Assembly (NCBI GenBank): GCA_024640135.1
Contig: JAHEFO010000009.1
Coordinates: 1-42,222, forward strand
Direction: 5' to 3'
DNA: 42,222 nucleotides
DNA from: Acidobacteriota bacterium
Lineage (GTDB): Bacteria > Acidobacteriota > Vicinamibacteria > Vicinamibacterales > SCN-69-37
Shown here in pieces: positions 18,406-28,972 of this stretch. Under the pieces are notes generated by a model. That model ran no database searches. It was not told the DNA's origin and saw only the letters and a list, made by a program, of their open reading frames with translations. Made by a program: the position numbers and the translations under genes. Each line of letters begins with the position of its first letter. Positions within the stretch are counted from its first letter, which is position 1.

Positions 18406-19086
18406 ATGGGTCAGAAAGTTCATCCGTACGGGTTCCGGCTCGGGTTCAACAAGACCTGGCAGTCACGCTGGTACGCCGGTCGCGATTATGCCAAGTTGCT
18501 GCACGAAGACTTGAAGCTGCGAGGCAAGCTCAAGAAGCGGTTCGCCCATGCGGGAGTCGCGCGCATCGACATTGAGCGGGCGGCCAACAAGCTGAAGATC
18601 GACATCCACACGTCGCGCCCGGGCATCATCATCGGCCGGAAAGGCACCGAGGTGGACAAGCTCCGCCAGGAGTTGACGAAGGTGACGAATCGGGAGGTGT
18701 TCATCAACATCCTCGAGATTCAGAAGCCGGAACTGGATTCGCAGTTGATTGCCGAGTCGGTGGCGATGCAGCTGGAAAAGCGGGTGGCGTTCCGTCGGGC
18801 GATGCGCAAGGCCGTGGAATCGGCGCTGCGTTTTGGCGCGAAGGGGATCAAGGTGCGGGTGTCGGGCCGCCTGAACGGCGCGGAAATCGCGCGGTCGGAG
18901 TGGTATCTCCACGGGCAGTTGCCCTTGCAGACGCTGCGTGCGGATATTGACTATGGATTCGCGCAGTCCTTCACGACCTACGGAACGATTGGCGTCAAGG
19001 TATGGCTCTACAAGGGCGAGCGGCTCACGCCGCGCGTGGGGCGCGAGGAAGAGTATCGCCAGCCGCGTCGTGCGGCACGGGCGTAG
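18406..19086 (+). CDS. rpsC: 30S ribosomal protein S3
   Basis: [39 protein letters not shown]...; ATG at 18406, the listed ORF is over-extended into rplV. Confidence 0.98.
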   Translation: MGQKVHPYGFRLGFNKTWQSRWYAGRDYAKLLHEDLKLRGKLKKRFAHAGVARIDIERAANKLKIDIHTSRPGIIIGRKGTEVDKLRQELTKVTNREVFINILEIQKPELDSQLIAESVAMQLEKRVAFRRAMRKAVESALRFGAKGIKVRVSGRLNGAEIARSEWYLHGQLPLQTLRADIDYGFAQSFTTYGTIGVKVWLYKGERLTPRVGREEEYRQPRRAARA

Positions 19087-19107
19087 AAAGAGACCGGAGA
19101 CATCGTC

Positions 19108-19533
19108 ATGTTGATGCCGAAGAAGGTCAAGTACAGGAAGCAGCAGCGCGGCCGGATGCGCGGCAAGGCCTATCGTGGTTGCACGGTGGCGTTTGGCGAC
19201 TTCGGGCTGATGGCACTGGAGCCTTGCTGGATGACCGATCGTCAGATAGAAGCCGCGCGCGTCGCGATGGCGCGCGGAATCAAGCGCGGCGGCAAGATTT
19301 GGATCCGGGTGTTTCCGGACAAGCCGATTACCAAGAAGCCCCAGGAAACCCGAATGGGCAAGGGGAAGGGATCGCCTGAGGGCTGGGTGGTGGTCGTCAA
19401 GCCGGGCCGCATCCTGTTTGAGATGGAAGGCGTCTCCGAGGTCGACGCGCGGGCCGCGATGCGCCTGGCGCAGGCCAAGCTGCCGATCAAGACCCGGTTT
19501 GCCACGCGCTTCGCACAGGAGAAAGTGTCATGA
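19108..19533 (+). CDS. rplP: 50S ribosomal protein L16
   Basis: [37 protein letters not shown]...; an alternative ATG at 19114 is possible. Confidence 0.97.
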   Translation: MLMPKKVKYRKQQRGRMRGKAYRGCTVAFGDFGLMALEPCWMTDRQIEAARVAMARGIKRGGKIWIRVFPDKPITKKPQETRMGKGKGSPEGWVVVVKPGRILFEMEGVSEVDARAAMRLAQAKLPIKTRFATRFAQEKVS

Positions 19534-19736
19534 AGGTAAGCGAGCAGCGCACGGAACTCCGCAGTCTGTCGACCGAGGAGTTGCAGCAGCGGGCGAGGGA
19601 CCTGGAAGAGCAGACGTTCCGCGTGCGGATTCAGAAGTCAATGGGACAGGTCGAGTCTGCGAACAAGATGCGTCCACTTCGGCGTGAAATGGCGCGGATT
19701 CAGACCCTTCTCCGCGAGAAGGGCGTCAGGAGCTGA
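19530..19736 (+). CDS. rpmC: 50S ribosomal protein L29
   Basis: 68-aa [55 protein letters not shown]. Confidence 0.95.
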   Translation: MKVSEQRTELRSLSTEELQQRARDLEEQTFRVRIQKSMGQVESANKMRPLRREMARIQTLLREKGVRS

Positions 19737-19739
19737 CAA

Positions 19740-19988
19740 ATGGCAAGTACAGAGATTACCGGCAGGGTCGTCAGCGACAAGATGGCGAAGACCGTGGTCG
19801 TGACCACCCAGCGGCAGGTCCGCGACGAGCGGTATGGCAAGCAGATGAAGCGCACGACTCGGTTCATGGCGCATGACGAGAAGGATGACGCGAAGATTGG
19901 CGACTTGGTGGCGATCGTGCCGGCGCGTCCGCTCAGCCGGCGGAAGCGCTGGGTGGTGACGCGGATCGTGGAGCGGGCACGGCTGTAG
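19740..19988 (+). CDS. rpsQ: 30S ribosomal protein S17
   Basis: GRVVSDKMAKTVVVTTQRQVRDERYGKQMKRTTRFMAHDEKDDAKIGDLVAIVPARPLSRRKRW. Confidence 0.97.
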   Translation: MASTEITGRVVSDKMAKTVVVTTQRQVRDERYGKQMKRTTRFMAHDEKDDAKIGDLVAIVPARPLSRRKRWVVTRIVERARL

Positions 19989-20030
19989 CCGGCTAGTTCG
20001 CAGTCAAGCAGGGAACCAGGAGACACCACG

Positions 20031-20399
20031 ATGATTCAAATGCAGACGGTCCTCGACGTGGCCGACAATTCGGGCGCGCGCAAAATCGCCGTTATCAATC
20101 CGATTGGCGGATCAACCGGGCGCTACGCGCGCATCGGAGACATCGTGACCGCGTCAGTGAAAGAAGCGACGCCGGAGGCCACGGTCAAGAAGGGGCAGGT
20201 CGTCAAGGCCGTGATTGTGCGCACGCGTAAGGAACTGCGTCGCCGAGACGGATCGTACATTCGGTTCGATCGGAATGCCGCCGTGATTATCAACGACGAA
20301 GGCGAGCCGGTGGGGACCCGCGTATTCGGGCCCGTGGCACGGGAGCTTCGCGAACGTCGGTTCATGAAGATCATTTCGCTGGCACCGGAGGTGCTGTGA
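20031..20399 (+). CDS. rplN: 50S ribosomal protein L14
   Basis: [48 protein letters not shown]. Confidence 0.98.
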   Translation: MIQMQTVLDVADNSGARKIAVINPIGGSTGRYARIGDIVTASVKEATPEATVKKGQVVKAVIVRTRKELRRRDGSYIRFDRNAAVIINDEGEPVGTRVFGPVARELRERRFMKIISLAPEVL

Positions 20400-20737
20400 T
20401 GGCTGCAGGACAGTCCTCGATCAAGAAAGACGATAGCGTCCTGGTGATTGCCGGACGCGACCGGGGGAAGCGCGGCCGTGTGCTGCGCATGACGCCGGGC
20501 AAGGGCGGCGGCAGTGTGGTCGTTGAAGGTGTGAACCTCATCAAACGCCACACGAAGCCCAACCCCCAGAAGAACGTCAAAGGCGGCATCGTCGAGCGGG
20601 AGACGTCGATGAATGCCGCAAAAGTGCAACTCGTGTGCCCGCAGTGCGGGGAGCCCACACGCATTGGACATCAGTGGCTGGAAGACGGACGCAAGGTCCG
20701 GATTTGCCGCAAGTGCGAGGGAGTGGTGGACAAATGA
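20399..20737 (+). CDS. rplX: 50S ribosomal protein L24 (CxxC/CxxC zinc-binding-like C-terminus)
   Basis: [49 protein letters not shown]...[33 protein letters not shown]. Confidence 0.97.
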   Translation: MAAGQSSIKKDDSVLVIAGRDRGKRGRVLRMTPGKGGGSVVVEGVNLIKRHTKPNPQKNVKGGIVERETSMNAAKVQLVCPQCGEPTRIGHQWLEDGRKVRICRKCEGVVDK

Positions 20738-21282
20738 GCCGCCTGAAAGAGCGTTACCTGAAGGATGTGGTGCCGGCGCTGACCAAGGAGTTCGGGTACA
20801 CGAACGTCATGGCCGTACCCAAGATCACGAAGATCGTTGTCAATATGGGCCTTGGTGAGGGCACGCAGAACAGCAAGGTGGTGGACACCGGTGCTGAGGA
20901 ACTCGGCAAGATCACCGGCCAGAAGGCGGCGGTGACGCGGGCGAAGAAGTCGATTGCGCAGTTCAAGGTCCGCGAGAACATGCCGATCGGTGCGATGGTG
21001 ACCCTGCGTGGCAATCGGATGTACGAGTTTCTCGATCGGCTGATCGCGGTCGCCCTGCCTCGAGTGAGGGACTTTCGCGGCATCTCGCCGCGGGGATTCG
21101 ATGGCCGTGGCAACTACACCCTGGGTTTGCGGGACCAGTTGATCTTCCCGGAGATTGACTACATGAAAGTCGACAAGAACCGGGGCATGAACATTTCGGT
21201 CGTCACGACGGCCAATACCAATGAAGAGGCACGACGGCTGCTGCAGTTGATCGGCATGCCGTTCCGCCAGACCCAGAATTAG
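20734..21282 (+). CDS. rplE: 50S ribosomal protein L5
   Basis: [43 protein letters not shown]...; start ATG at 20734. Confidence 0.98.
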   Translation: MSRLKERYLKDVVPALTKEFGYTNVMAVPKITKIVVNMGLGEGTQNSKVVDTGAEELGKITGQKAAVTRAKKSIAQFKVRENMPIGAMVTLRGNRMYEFLDRLIAVALPRVRDFRGISPRGFDGRGNYTLGLRDQLIFPEIDYMKVDKNRGMNISVVTTANTNEEARRLLQLIGMPFRQTQN

Positions 21283-21295
21283 AAGGACGATATCG

Positions 21296-21481
21296 ATGGC
21301 CACCACTGCAAAGAGCGTCAAGGATGCCCAGGGGCTCAAGTTCGAGGTGCGGCGCCGGAACCGGTGCCGGAGGTGCGGTCGAGCGCGCGCCTACATGCGC
21401 AAGTTTGCGTTGTGCCGCCTCTGCTTCCGTGAACACGCGCTACGCGGCGAAGTCGCCGGCGTGATCAAGAGCAGTTGGTAG
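21296..21481 (+). CDS. rpsN: 30S ribosomal protein S14 type Z (zinc-binding form)
   Basis: 61 aa with [38 protein letters not shown]. Confidence 0.97.
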   Translation: MATTAKSVKDAQGLKFEVRRRNRCRRCGRARAYMRKFALCRLCFREHALRGEVAGVIKSSW

Positions 21482-21516
21482 GCTCCGGGATTTCGACAGA
21501 CTGAAGGACGACTGAC

Positions 21517-21918
21517 ATGACCGATCCGATCGCAGACATGCTGACCAGGCTCCGGAACGCCGTCAACGCGCGCCATGCGCGCGTGGACGTGCCGACGTCC
21601 CGCCTGAAGGCTGAAATCGCCCGTATTCTCGAGCGCGAAGGCTATATCCAGGGTTTCAAGATGGTCGAGGCCGTCGCTGACAGCGATGGCCCGGTGATCC
21701 GAATGTTCCTCAAGTACGGTCCACGCGGTGAGCAGGTCATCGCGGGAATCAGTCGAGTCAGCCGGCCGGGACGCCGCGTCTACTTCGGCCGGGATGATGT
21801 GCCGCGGGTCATGGGTGGGCTGGGAACCAGCATCCTCACGACATCGCACGGCGTCATGACCGGGCGTGACGCCGTCAAGGCCGGTGTCGGTGGCGAAGTG
21901 CTCTGCAACGTTTGGTGA
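21517..21918 (+). CDS. rpsH: 30S ribosomal protein S8
   Basis: [44 protein letters not shown]...GGEVLCNVW. Confidence 0.98.
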   Translation: MTDPIADMLTRLRNAVNARHARVDVPTSRLKAEIARILEREGYIQGFKMVEAVADSDGPVIRMFLKYGPRGEQVIAGISRVSRPGRRVYFGRDDVPRVMGGLGTSILTTSHGVMTGRDAVKAGVGGEVLCNVW

Positions 21919-21926
21919 GAACGCAT

Positions 21927-22463
21927 ATGTCTCGAATTGGCAAGAAACCGATTACAGTGCCCAAGGGCGTCACGGTCAACGTGAGCGCTGGAACTGTCGA
22001 GGTCAAGGGGCCGAAAGGGTCGCTGAAGCAGCCCGTACCGCCGGGCATTCAGTTCGAGCTCAAGGGAGCCGAACTGGTCGCGACGATGGAGCGCGAGGAC
22101 AAGGCGCTGGGCAAGTTCCACGGCCTGGCCAGGAGTCTGGTGGCCAACGCCGTGACCGGCGTGACCGAAGGCTTCAAGAAGGAGCTCGATATCGTCGGCG
22201 TCGGCTACCGCGCGGAGCTGAAGGGCTCCCAGGTCGTCTTCGCACTGGGATACTCGCACCCGGTGGTGTTCGACGTTCCGAAAGGCATCGACCTGGTCGT
22301 GGACAAGCAGACGCACATTACCGTGACGGGTGTCGATTGCCAGCTGGTCGGACAGGTGGCGGCCAACATTCGCCGTCTGCGCAAGCCTGACCCGTACAAG
22401 CAGAAGGGCGTTCGCTACACGGGCGAAGTGCTGAAGAAGAAGGTCGGCAAGACCGGTGCGTAG
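21927..22463 (+). CDS. rplF: 50S ribosomal protein L6
   Basis: [33 protein letters not shown]...; ATG at 21927. Confidence 0.98.
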   Translation: MSRIGKKPITVPKGVTVNVSAGTVEVKGPKGSLKQPVPPGIQFELKGAELVATMEREDKALGKFHGLARSLVANAVTGVTEGFKKELDIVGVGYRAELKGSQVVFALGYSHPVVFDVPKGIDLVVDKQTHITVTGVDCQLVGQVAANIRRLRKPDPYKQKGVRYTGEVLKKKVGKTGA

Positions 22464-22501
22464 GCGTCGGGTTTCGGACGAAACAACAGGGGCGTAGTGT
22501 T

Positions 22502-22876
22502 ATGAAGATCAAGACCAAGAGTGACCGTCGCGAGCGGATTCGACTGCGGCAGCGCAAGCGAATCATCGGCACGGCCGAGCGGCCGCGGCTGGCGGTGTTC
22601 AGGTCGGTGTCGCACATCTACGCGCAGGTGATTGACGACCAGGCCAGCGCAACGCTGGCGTCGGCATCGACGGCCGAGCCGGGAATCAGGGCGTCGCTGA
22701 CCGATGGCGCGCGCGCCGGCAACAAGGCCGGAGCGGAAGCGGTTGGCCGGGTGATTGCGGAACGCTTGAAGGAAAAGGGAATTACCCTCGTGGTGTTCGA
22801 TCGTGGCGGTTGCCTCTATCACGGGCGCGTGCGCGCCGTGGCGGATGCTGCGCGCGCGGCAGGACTCGAGTTTTAG
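22502..22876 (+). CDS. rplR: 50S ribosomal protein L18
   Basis: [38 protein letters not shown]...[28 protein letters not shown]. Confidence 0.97.
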   Translation: MKIKTKSDRRERIRLRQRKRIIGTAERPRLAVFRSVSHIYAQVIDDQASATLASASTAEPGIRASLTDGARAGNKAGAEAVGRVIAERLKEKGITLVVFDRGGCLYHGRVRAVADAARAAGLEF

Positions 22877-22897
22877 GCCGGCGACGGAGACCAGACT

Positions 22898-23410
22898 ATG
22901 GAATTTCGCGACAAAATTGATGGGTCCCAGCTCGAACTGAAGGACACCGTCGTCAAGATCGGCCGGGTGACGAAGGTCGTCAAGGGCGGCAAGAATATGA
23001 GCTTCAGTGCGCTGGTCGTTGTGGGTGACGGCAACGGCGTAGTGGGCTTTGGCATCGGCAAGGCGAAGGAAGTGCCGTCCGCCATCAAGAAGGCGATTGA
23101 GACCGCCAAGAAGGCCCTGATTCGGGTGCCGATGACCGGCACGTCGATTCCGCACCCGGTGCTTGGCCGGTTCGGCGCGGGTTCAGTGCTCCTCAAGCCC
23201 GCCCCTGACGGCACCGGCATCATTGCCGGTGGCGCCGTGCGTGCCGTGGTGGAGTCAGCCGGGATTCACAACGTCATGACCAAGTCGCTGGGGTCGGCGA
23301 ATCACCACAACGTGGTTCGGGCGACGTTTGAGGCGTTGATGCTGCTCAAGGACCCGTCAGCCATCGCTACGCTGCGGGGCAAGGACGTCGAAGAATTGGT
23401 GGGGGCGTAG
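22898..23410 (+). CDS. rpsE: 30S ribosomal protein S5
   Basis: [52 protein letters not shown]. Confidence 0.98.
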   Translation: MEFRDKIDGSQLELKDTVVKIGRVTKVVKGGKNMSFSALVVVGDGNGVVGFGIGKAKEVPSAIKKAIETAKKALIRVPMTGTSIPHPVLGRFGAGSVLLKPAPDGTGIIAGGAVRAVVESAGIHNVMTKSLGSANHHNVVRATFEALMLLKDPSAIATLRGKDVEELVGA

Positions 23411-23413
23411 GAC

Positions 23414-23590
23414 ATGGCACGGTTGAAAGTGACTCAGCTGAGAAGCTCGATTGGTCGTGATCGATCGCAGGCCAAGGTGCTGCGGTCATTGGGGCTGCGG
23501 CGCATCCGGCACACGGTGGACGTCGAAGACACCCAGTCGATTCGCGGCATGCTGCTCAAGGTCCGGCATCTGGTGGAAGTGCAGGAGTAA
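23414..23590 (+). CDS. rpmD: 50S ribosomal protein L30
   Basis: 58 aa, read directly: [58 protein letters not shown]. Not in the supplied ORF track. Confidence 0.96.
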   Translation: MARLKVTQLRSSIGRDRSQAKVLRSLGLRRIRHTVDVEDTQSIRGMLLKVRHLVEVQE

Positions 23591-23592
23591 CA

Positions 23593-24066
23593 ATGTCTTT
23601 GAATAACTTGCGTCCGCCCAAGGGCGCGAAACACAGCAAACGACGCGTCGGCCGCGGCCACGGGTCGGGCCAGGGCAAGACGGCAGGGAAGGGCCACAAG
23701 GGCGCCCAGTCGCGATCGGGGTTCAGCTTCAAGCGCGGGTTCGAAGGCGGCCAGATGCCGCTGCATCGGCGCCTGCCGAAGCGCGGCTTCACGAACCCGT
23801 TCCGGGTCGAGTATGCGGTGGTGAATCTCGACACGTTGGCTGAGGTGTTCGACGCCGGTTCCGACGTGACGCCCGAGTTGCTGCGCGAGCGCGGCCTCGT
23901 GCGTGAGAAGCGGGCGTTGATCAAGGTGCTCGGTCGCGGCGACGTGACGAAGAAACTGACGGTGCGCGCGCACAAATTCAGCGGCACGGCTGCGCAGAAG
24001 ATCGCGGCGGCCGGCGGGGTGGCCGAAGTGATTGTCCGCGGCGGTCGCTCGATTAGCCATGGATAG
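23593..24066 (+). CDS. rplO: 50S ribosomal protein L15
   Basis: [43 protein letters not shown]. Confidence 0.98.
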   Translation: MSLNNLRPPKGAKHSKRRVGRGHGSGQGKTAGKGHKGAQSRSGFSFKRGFEGGQMPLHRRLPKRGFTNPFRVEYAVVNLDTLAEVFDAGSDVTPELLRERGLVREKRALIKVLGRGDVTKKLTVRAHKFSGTAAQKIAAAGGVAEVIVRGGRSISHG

Positions 24067-25450
24067 CGTCAAGAATATCTTCGCCGTTCCGGAACTGCGC
24101 AAGCGGGTGGCGTTCACCTTCGGCTTGCTGGCAATCTACAGGCTCGGGAGCAAGATCCCGACGCCGGGTGTGAACACGGCGGCGCTGGCTGAGCTGGCTG
24201 ATCGGGCGCAGGGCACGATGTTCGGCCTCTACGACATGTTCTCAGGGAACAACTTGTCGCAGATGACGATCTTCGCGCTCGGCATCATGCCCTACATCAG
24301 CGCATCGATCATCCTGCAGCTGTTGACCGTGGTCTGGCCGTATCTGGAGCGCCTCTCGAAGGAAGGCGATTTGGGCCGGCGCAAGATCACGCAGTACACC
24401 CGCTACGGCACGATCGGCCTCAGTGTCATTCAGGCTCTCGGCATTTCCTTCTTCCTCGAGGGCAACACCAACATGACCGGTGGGCTGCCCCTGGTGTTCG
24501 ATCCGGGCTGGGGCTTTCGCGGGATGACCGTCCTCACGCTGACGACCGGCTCGGTCTTCGTGATGTGGCTCGGTGAGCAGATCACCGAGCGCGGGGTCGG
24601 TAACGGCATGTCGCTGCTGATCTTCGCGGGCATCGTCGTGGGTCTGCCGAGCGCGGTGACGGCGACGCTTGTCCAGCTGCAGACGAACGAGATCGGGCTC
24701 TTCCGGTTGATTGCCCTCATTGCCATCATGGTGGTGGTGGTGGCCATCATCGTGTTCGTGGAACGCGCGCATCGAAAAGTGACGGTGCAGTATGCGAGGC
24801 GGATGGTCGGGCGGCGCATGTATGGCGGCGCCAGCACCCATATTCCGCTGAAAGTGAACACCGGCGGCGTCATGCCGGTCATCTTTGCGTCCTCGATTCT
24901 CGCCTTTCCGGCAACGATCGCCTCGATGCCGTTCCTGGCGAGCAGCCCCGTCGCGCGGGGAATCGTGCAGGCGCTGTCACAGGGGTACCCGCTCTACATC
25001 CTGCTCTACGTGAGCATGATTATCTTCTTCGCCTATTTCTACACCGCGATCATCTTCAATCCGGACGACGTGGCGGAGAACATGCGGAAGTACGGCGGGT
25101 TCGTGCCGGGAATTCGTCCCGGCAAGCGCACGGCTGAATACATCGACAGCATTCTTGCGCGGATTACGCTTGCGGGCGCAGTCTACCTGGCGGCCGTGGC
25201 GCTGTTGCCGGAATTCCTGCTCACCGGCTTCAAGGTCGAGCCAATTCCGTTCATCGGCGAACGGCTCGATGCCATGCTGCCCGGTTGGATCACCAACGGC
25301 ATGAACGTCCAGTTCTACTTCGGCGGCACGTCGCTCCTGATCATCGTGGGCGTGGCGATGGACACCGTGCAGCAGGTGGAGTCCCAACTGATCATGAGGC
25401 ACTACGACGGCTTCATGAAGAAGACTCGAATCCGGGGACGACGAGGGTGA
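24059..25450 (+). CDS. secY: Preprotein translocase subunit SecY
   Basis: Start ATG at 24059 overlapping the rplO end; SecY membrane topology; [39 protein letters not shown]... Confidence 0.98.
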   Translation: MDSVKNIFAVPELRKRVAFTFGLLAIYRLGSKIPTPGVNTAALAELADRAQGTMFGLYDMFSGNNLSQMTIFALGIMPYISASIILQLLTVVWPYLERLSKEGDLGRRKITQYTRYGTIGLSVIQALGISFFLEGNTNMTGGLPLVFDPGWGFRGMTVLTLTTGSVFVMWLGEQITERGVGNGMSLLIFAGIVVGLPSAVTATLVQLQTNEIGLFRLIALIAIMVVVVAIIVFVERAHRKVTVQYARRMVGRRMYGGASTHIPLKVNTGGVMPVIFASSILAFPATIASMPFLASSPVARGIVQALSQGYPLYILLYVSMIIFFAYFYTAIIFNPDDVAENMRKYGGFVPGIRPGKRTAEYIDSILARITLAGAVYLAAVALLPEFLLTGFKVEPIPFIGERLDAMLPGWITNGMNVQFYFGGTSLLIIVGVAMDTVQQVESQLIMRHYDGFMKKTRIRGRRG

Positions 25451-26109
25451 GCGTCGAGACGAATGACGTCGTGCGGCTGGTGATGCTGGGGCCGCCGGGA
25501 GCCGGAAAAGGCACTCAGGCGGAGCGGTTCGCAAGGGCGCGCGGTGTTCCCAGGGTGTCCACGGGAGACATCCTCAGAGAGGCCGTGCAGGCCGGCACCG
25601 AAATGGGCCGCGCGGCGCGAGAGGTCATGGATGCCGGAGGCCTGGTGGGCGACGAGATCATGATTGGGATCGTCACCGAACGGCTGGGTCGCCCCGATAC
25701 GAGGGCCGGGTTCGTGCTGGAGGGGTTTCCCCGTACGGTGGCCCAGGCCAAGGCGCTCGACGGCATCCTCGATGACACGGCGCCCCTGGTGGTGGTGGAC
25801 ATTGAGGTCGCGGAGGACGTCCTGGTGAAGCGGTTGCAGATTCGGCGAATCTGCAGCGCGTGCGGTTGGACCGCGCCCCCGGGGACCAGTGTGTGCGCCA
25901 AGTGCGGCGGCCCGCTGGTGCAGCGGCGTGACGACAACGAGGCCATCGTCCGGGAACGTCTGTCGGTGTATGCGCGGAGTACTCAGGCGATTCTGGATTT
26001 TTATCAGCGGCGGGACACGTTTCGGTCCGTCGATGGCGACCAGACCGAAGAGGGTGTGGCGGCGGACCTTGCGGCGGCTGTGGCATCAGTGCTCGGAGGT
26101 TTTCGGTGA
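25447..26109 (+). CDS. adk: Adenylate kinase
   Basis: GTG start overlapping the secY stop; LVMLGPPGAGKGTQAERFA, GFPRTVAQAKALD, Cys-containing lid CSACGWTAPPGTSVCAKCGGPLVQRRDDNE. Confidence 0.97.
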   Translation: MSVETNDVVRLVMLGPPGAGKGTQAERFARARGVPRVSTGDILREAVQAGTEMGRAAREVMDAGGLVGDEIMIGIVTERLGRPDTRAGFVLEGFPRTVAQAKALDGILDDTAPLVVVDIEVAEDVLVKRLQIRRICSACGWTAPPGTSVCAKCGGPLVQRRDDNEAIVRERLSVYARSTQAILDFYQRRDTFRSVDGDQTEEGVAADLAAAVASVLGGFR

Positions 26110-26125
26110 CACTCTGGGGGGTGGC

Positions 26126-26908
26126 GTGATCGTCTGCCGTTCTGCGGCTGAGATCACCCGCATGCGGTCTGCGAATCGACTGGTGGCCCAGGTGCTGGAG
26201 GCGCTCGAAGACGCGGTGACGCCGGGTGTGACGACTGCGGAACTGGATACGCTGGCCGAGCGGTTGGTGAGGGACGGTGGCGCCGTTCCGGCGTTCAAGG
26301 GGTATCGCGGGTTTCCCGCCACGCTGTGCACGTCGGTGAATTCGGAAGTCGTGCATGGGATTCCGTCGCGGAAGCGGATGCTGGTGGATGGCGACATCGT
26401 GTCGATTGACATCGGAGTCAAGCTCGATGGGTTTTTCGGTGACTCGGCGGTGACAGTGGCGGTCGGACAGGTGCCCGAGCGCACACAGGCGTTGTTGAGA
26501 GTCACGCGCGAGTCCCTTGAGCAGGGCATCAGCCAGGTGAAGGTCGGCGGCCGGCTGTCGGACATTAGTCATGCCGTGCAACACTGGGTGGAAGCCCACG
26601 GGTTCTCGGTGGTTCGCGAGTTCGTCGGCCATGGGATTGGTGAGCAGTTGCACGAAGAACCGCCGATTCCGAATTTCGGATCGCCTGGGCGCGGACCGAA
26701 GTTGGCGGCGGGGATGGTGCTGGCGATCGAGCCGATGGTGGCGATGGGACGGCCGGAAGTGCGGGTGTTGGGCGATGGCTGGACGGCCATGACGAGGGAC
26801 GGCAGTCTGGCGGCACACTTCGAGCACACCGTTGCGGTGGGAGAAGATGGGCCGGTGATATTGACCGCGCGGGCCGAGACGAGTGAAGCCGCCAGCGTGG
26901 CGCGTTGA
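26126..26908 (+). CDS. map: Type I methionyl aminopeptidase
   Basis: GTG start; ICRSAAEITRMRSANRLVAQVLEAL...TSVNSEVVHGIPS...DGDIVSIDIGVKLDGFFGDSAVTVAVG...GHGIGEQLHEEP. Confidence 0.96.
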   Translation: MIVCRSAAEITRMRSANRLVAQVLEALEDAVTPGVTTAELDTLAERLVRDGGAVPAFKGYRGFPATLCTSVNSEVVHGIPSRKRMLVDGDIVSIDIGVKLDGFFGDSAVTVAVGQVPERTQALLRVTRESLEQGISQVKVGGRLSDISHAVQHWVEAHGFSVVREFVGHGIGEQLHEEPPIPNFGSPGRGPKLAAGMVLAIEPMVAMGRPEVRVLGDGWTAMTRDGSLAAHFEHTVAVGEDGPVILTARAETSEAASVAR

Positions 26909-27150
26909 CGGCGGTGCCGATGGGCATGGGCGCTGCCCGGGTGGAAGTGGAAGGCACGGTGTTGGCGGTGTTGCCGCGGGCACTGTATCGGGTGGCGATT
27001 GAAGGCGGCCGGGAGGTGCTGGCGCATGCGGCGTCGGGACCCCGAACGAATTTCATTCGTCTGCTGGTCGGGGATCGCGTGGCAGTCGAACTGGCGCCCG
27101 GTGATCATGGCCGGGGTCGGATCAACCGGCGCGTGACACAGGTCAGGTAG
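26905..27150 (+). CDS. infA: Translation initiation factor IF-1 (divergent)
   Basis: [64 protein letters not shown]; between map and rpmJ. Start uncertain (TTG 26905, GTG 26914 or ATG 26920). Confidence 0.9.
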   Translation: MTAVPMGMGAARVEVEGTVLAVLPRALYRVAIEGGREVLAHAASGPRTNFIRLLVGDRVAVELAPGDHGRGRINRRVTQVR

Positions 27151-27178
27151 GGCCGGGGCGGGAATTGAGGCAGAGGCG

Positions 27179-27292
27179 ATGAAGGTACGAGCATCAGTCA
27201 AACGGATTTGTGTCAAGTGCAAGATTGTGCGTCGGCAGGGTGTCGTGCGCGTGATTTGCTCGAATCAGAAACACAAGCAGCGTCAGGGATAA
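27179..27292 (+). CDS. rpmJ: 50S ribosomal protein L36
   Basis: 37 aa, read directly: [37 protein letters not shown]. Not in the supplied ORF track. Confidence 0.97.
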   Translation: MKVRASVKRICVKCKIVRRQGVVRVICSNQKHKQRQG

Positions 27293-27296
27293 CGAC

Positions 27297-27671
27297 ATGG
27301 CACGAATTTCAGGCGTCGATCTTCCGCGGACCAAGCGGATCGAGATTGGACTCACGTACATCTACGGCATTGGGCGGAAGCGCGCGAGCGATATTCTGAC
27401 CGCCGCCGAGGTGAGCGGTGATATCCGGGTGAAGGATTTGTCGGAAGACGACGTCCGCAAGATCAGCCGGGTCATCGAGGAGCAGGGCCGCGTAGAGGGC
27501 GATCTGCGCAAGGAGGTCTCGATGAACATCAAGCGATTGGTGGAAATCGGGAGCTACCGAGGGGCGCGGCATCGGCGCAACTTGCCGGTACGCGGTCAGC
27601 GGACACGCACCAATTCCCGGACGCGCAAGGGGCCGCGCCGGGGCGCGGTCGCCAGGAAGAAGACGGAGTAG
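27297..27671 (+). CDS. rpsM: 30S ribosomal protein S13
   Basis: [34 protein letters not shown]...[27 protein letters not shown]. Confidence 0.98.
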   Translation: MARISGVDLPRTKRIEIGLTYIYGIGRKRASDILTAAEVSGDIRVKDLSEDDVRKISRVIEEQGRVEGDLRKEVSMNIKRLVEIGSYRGARHRRNLPVRGQRTRTNSRTRKGPRRGAVARKKTE

Positions 27672-27674
27672 TAG

Positions 27675-28139
27675 ATGGCCAAAACGCAACCAGACAGCGC
27701 CACGCCCGAGTCGGGCACCGGCAAGACGGGCAAGAAGGCCGGCAAGGCGGGCAGGCCCAAGAAGGCGTTCAAGAAGCGCGGTGAAAAACGCGTGGTGCAT
27801 CATGGGTATGCCCACATCCAGGCGTCCTTCAACAACACGCTCATCACGATCACTGATGCCGAAGGCAATGTGATCGCCTGGTCGAGTTCGGGCGGCATTG
27901 GATTCAAGGGATCCCGCAAGGGGACGCCGTTCGCGGCGACCCAGGCGGCCATGTCCGCAGGCAACGTGGCCAAGACCTATGGTTTGCGGTCGCTTGAGGT
28001 GCGGGTCAAGGGACCCGGCGCCGGCCGTGAGTCAGCGATTCGGGCGCTGCAGACGGTGGGCATCGATGTGAAGTCGATTCGGGACGTGACCCCGATTCCA
28101 CACAACGGTTGTCGCCCGTCCAAGCGTCGGCGGGTATGA
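27675..28139 (+). CDS. rpsK: 30S ribosomal protein S11
   Basis: [46 protein letters not shown]...[18 protein letters not shown]. Confidence 0.98.
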   Translation: MAKTQPDSATPESGTGKTGKKAGKAGRPKKAFKKRGEKRVVHHGYAHIQASFNNTLITITDAEGNVIAWSSSGGIGFKGSRKGTPFAATQAAMSAGNVAKTYGLRSLEVRVKGPGAGRESAIRALQTVGIDVKSIRDVTPIPHNGCRPSKRRRV

Positions 28140-28186
28140 CAGGGCGGCATTCAGCAGGTTTTTAGTTCCCGAGGGATACAGACAAG

Positions 28187-28819
28187 ATGGCGAGATATAT
28201 TGGTCCGGTTTGCCGGCTCTGCCGGCGTGAGGGCATGAAGCTCTTCCTCAAGGGCGAGCGCTGTTACACGGAGAAGTGCGCCGTTGAAAAGCGCAATACA
28301 CCTCCGGGGCAGCACGGCACGTCGCGTCGCCGCGCCAAGGTGGCCGGCTACGGCATTCAGCTGCGCGAGAAGCAGAAGGTCAAGCGAACCTACGGCGTGC
28401 TCGAGAATCAGTTCCGGCGCTACTTCGAGGCCGCCGACCGCCAGAAGGGTGTGACGGGCGAGTTGCTGCTCCAGTCGCTGGAGCGTCGTCTCGACAACGT
28501 CATTTACCGGGTCGGGTTCTCGACCTCACGTTCGCAGGCGCGCCAGTTGGTCCGCCACGGACACTTCACGGTCAACGGCAAGAAGGTCGATATTCCGTCG
28601 TACCCCGTGCGGCAAGGCGACACCGTGAGTGTCCGCCAGAGCAGCGTCGAGAATGCTTCGATCAAGCACGCCATGGAAGAAGTGAAGGGCCGGGGCGTTC
28701 CGGAGTGGCTGACCATCGAGGCTTCAGGCCAGTCGGCACGGATTTCGTCGCTGCCCACGCGTGAACAGATCAACCTGCCCGTGCAGGAACAGCTCATCGT
28801 CGAGTTGTATTCCAAGTAA
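28187..28819 (+). CDS. rpsD: 30S ribosomal protein S4
   Basis: [44 protein letters not shown]... Confidence 0.98.
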   Translation: MARYIGPVCRLCRREGMKLFLKGERCYTEKCAVEKRNTPPGQHGTSRRRAKVAGYGIQLREKQKVKRTYGVLENQFRRYFEAADRQKGVTGELLLQSLERRLDNVIYRVGFSTSRSQARQLVRHGHFTVNGKKVDIPSYPVRQGDTVSVRQSSVENASIKHAMEEVKGRGVPEWLTIEASGQSARISSLPTREQINLPVQEQLIVELYSK

Positions 28820-28889
28820 GAACGTTGCGAAGTCGGAAAGTCAGGAAGTAAGAACGCGCACACGCGCCAGTCGTCGACCCGCAGCCCCT

Positions 28890-28930
28890 CAGACCTGCGG
28901 CGGGAGGTCGATGACATCACTGCAGGTCTG
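28890..28930. repeat. Perfect 9-bp inverted repeat (cagacctgc / gcaggtctg), 23-nt loop, in the rpsD-rpoA spacer
   Basis: Directly seen at 28890-28898 and 28922-28930. Confidence 0.75.
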
Positions 28931-28972
28931 GCAGGCCGGACAATCGGCCCGTTGGCGAAAGGACGAACGAGT

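Noticed and set aside
25673-26983. 436-aa minus-strand ORF
   Set aside because: Antisense to adk and map; Pro/Arg-rich shadow ORF.
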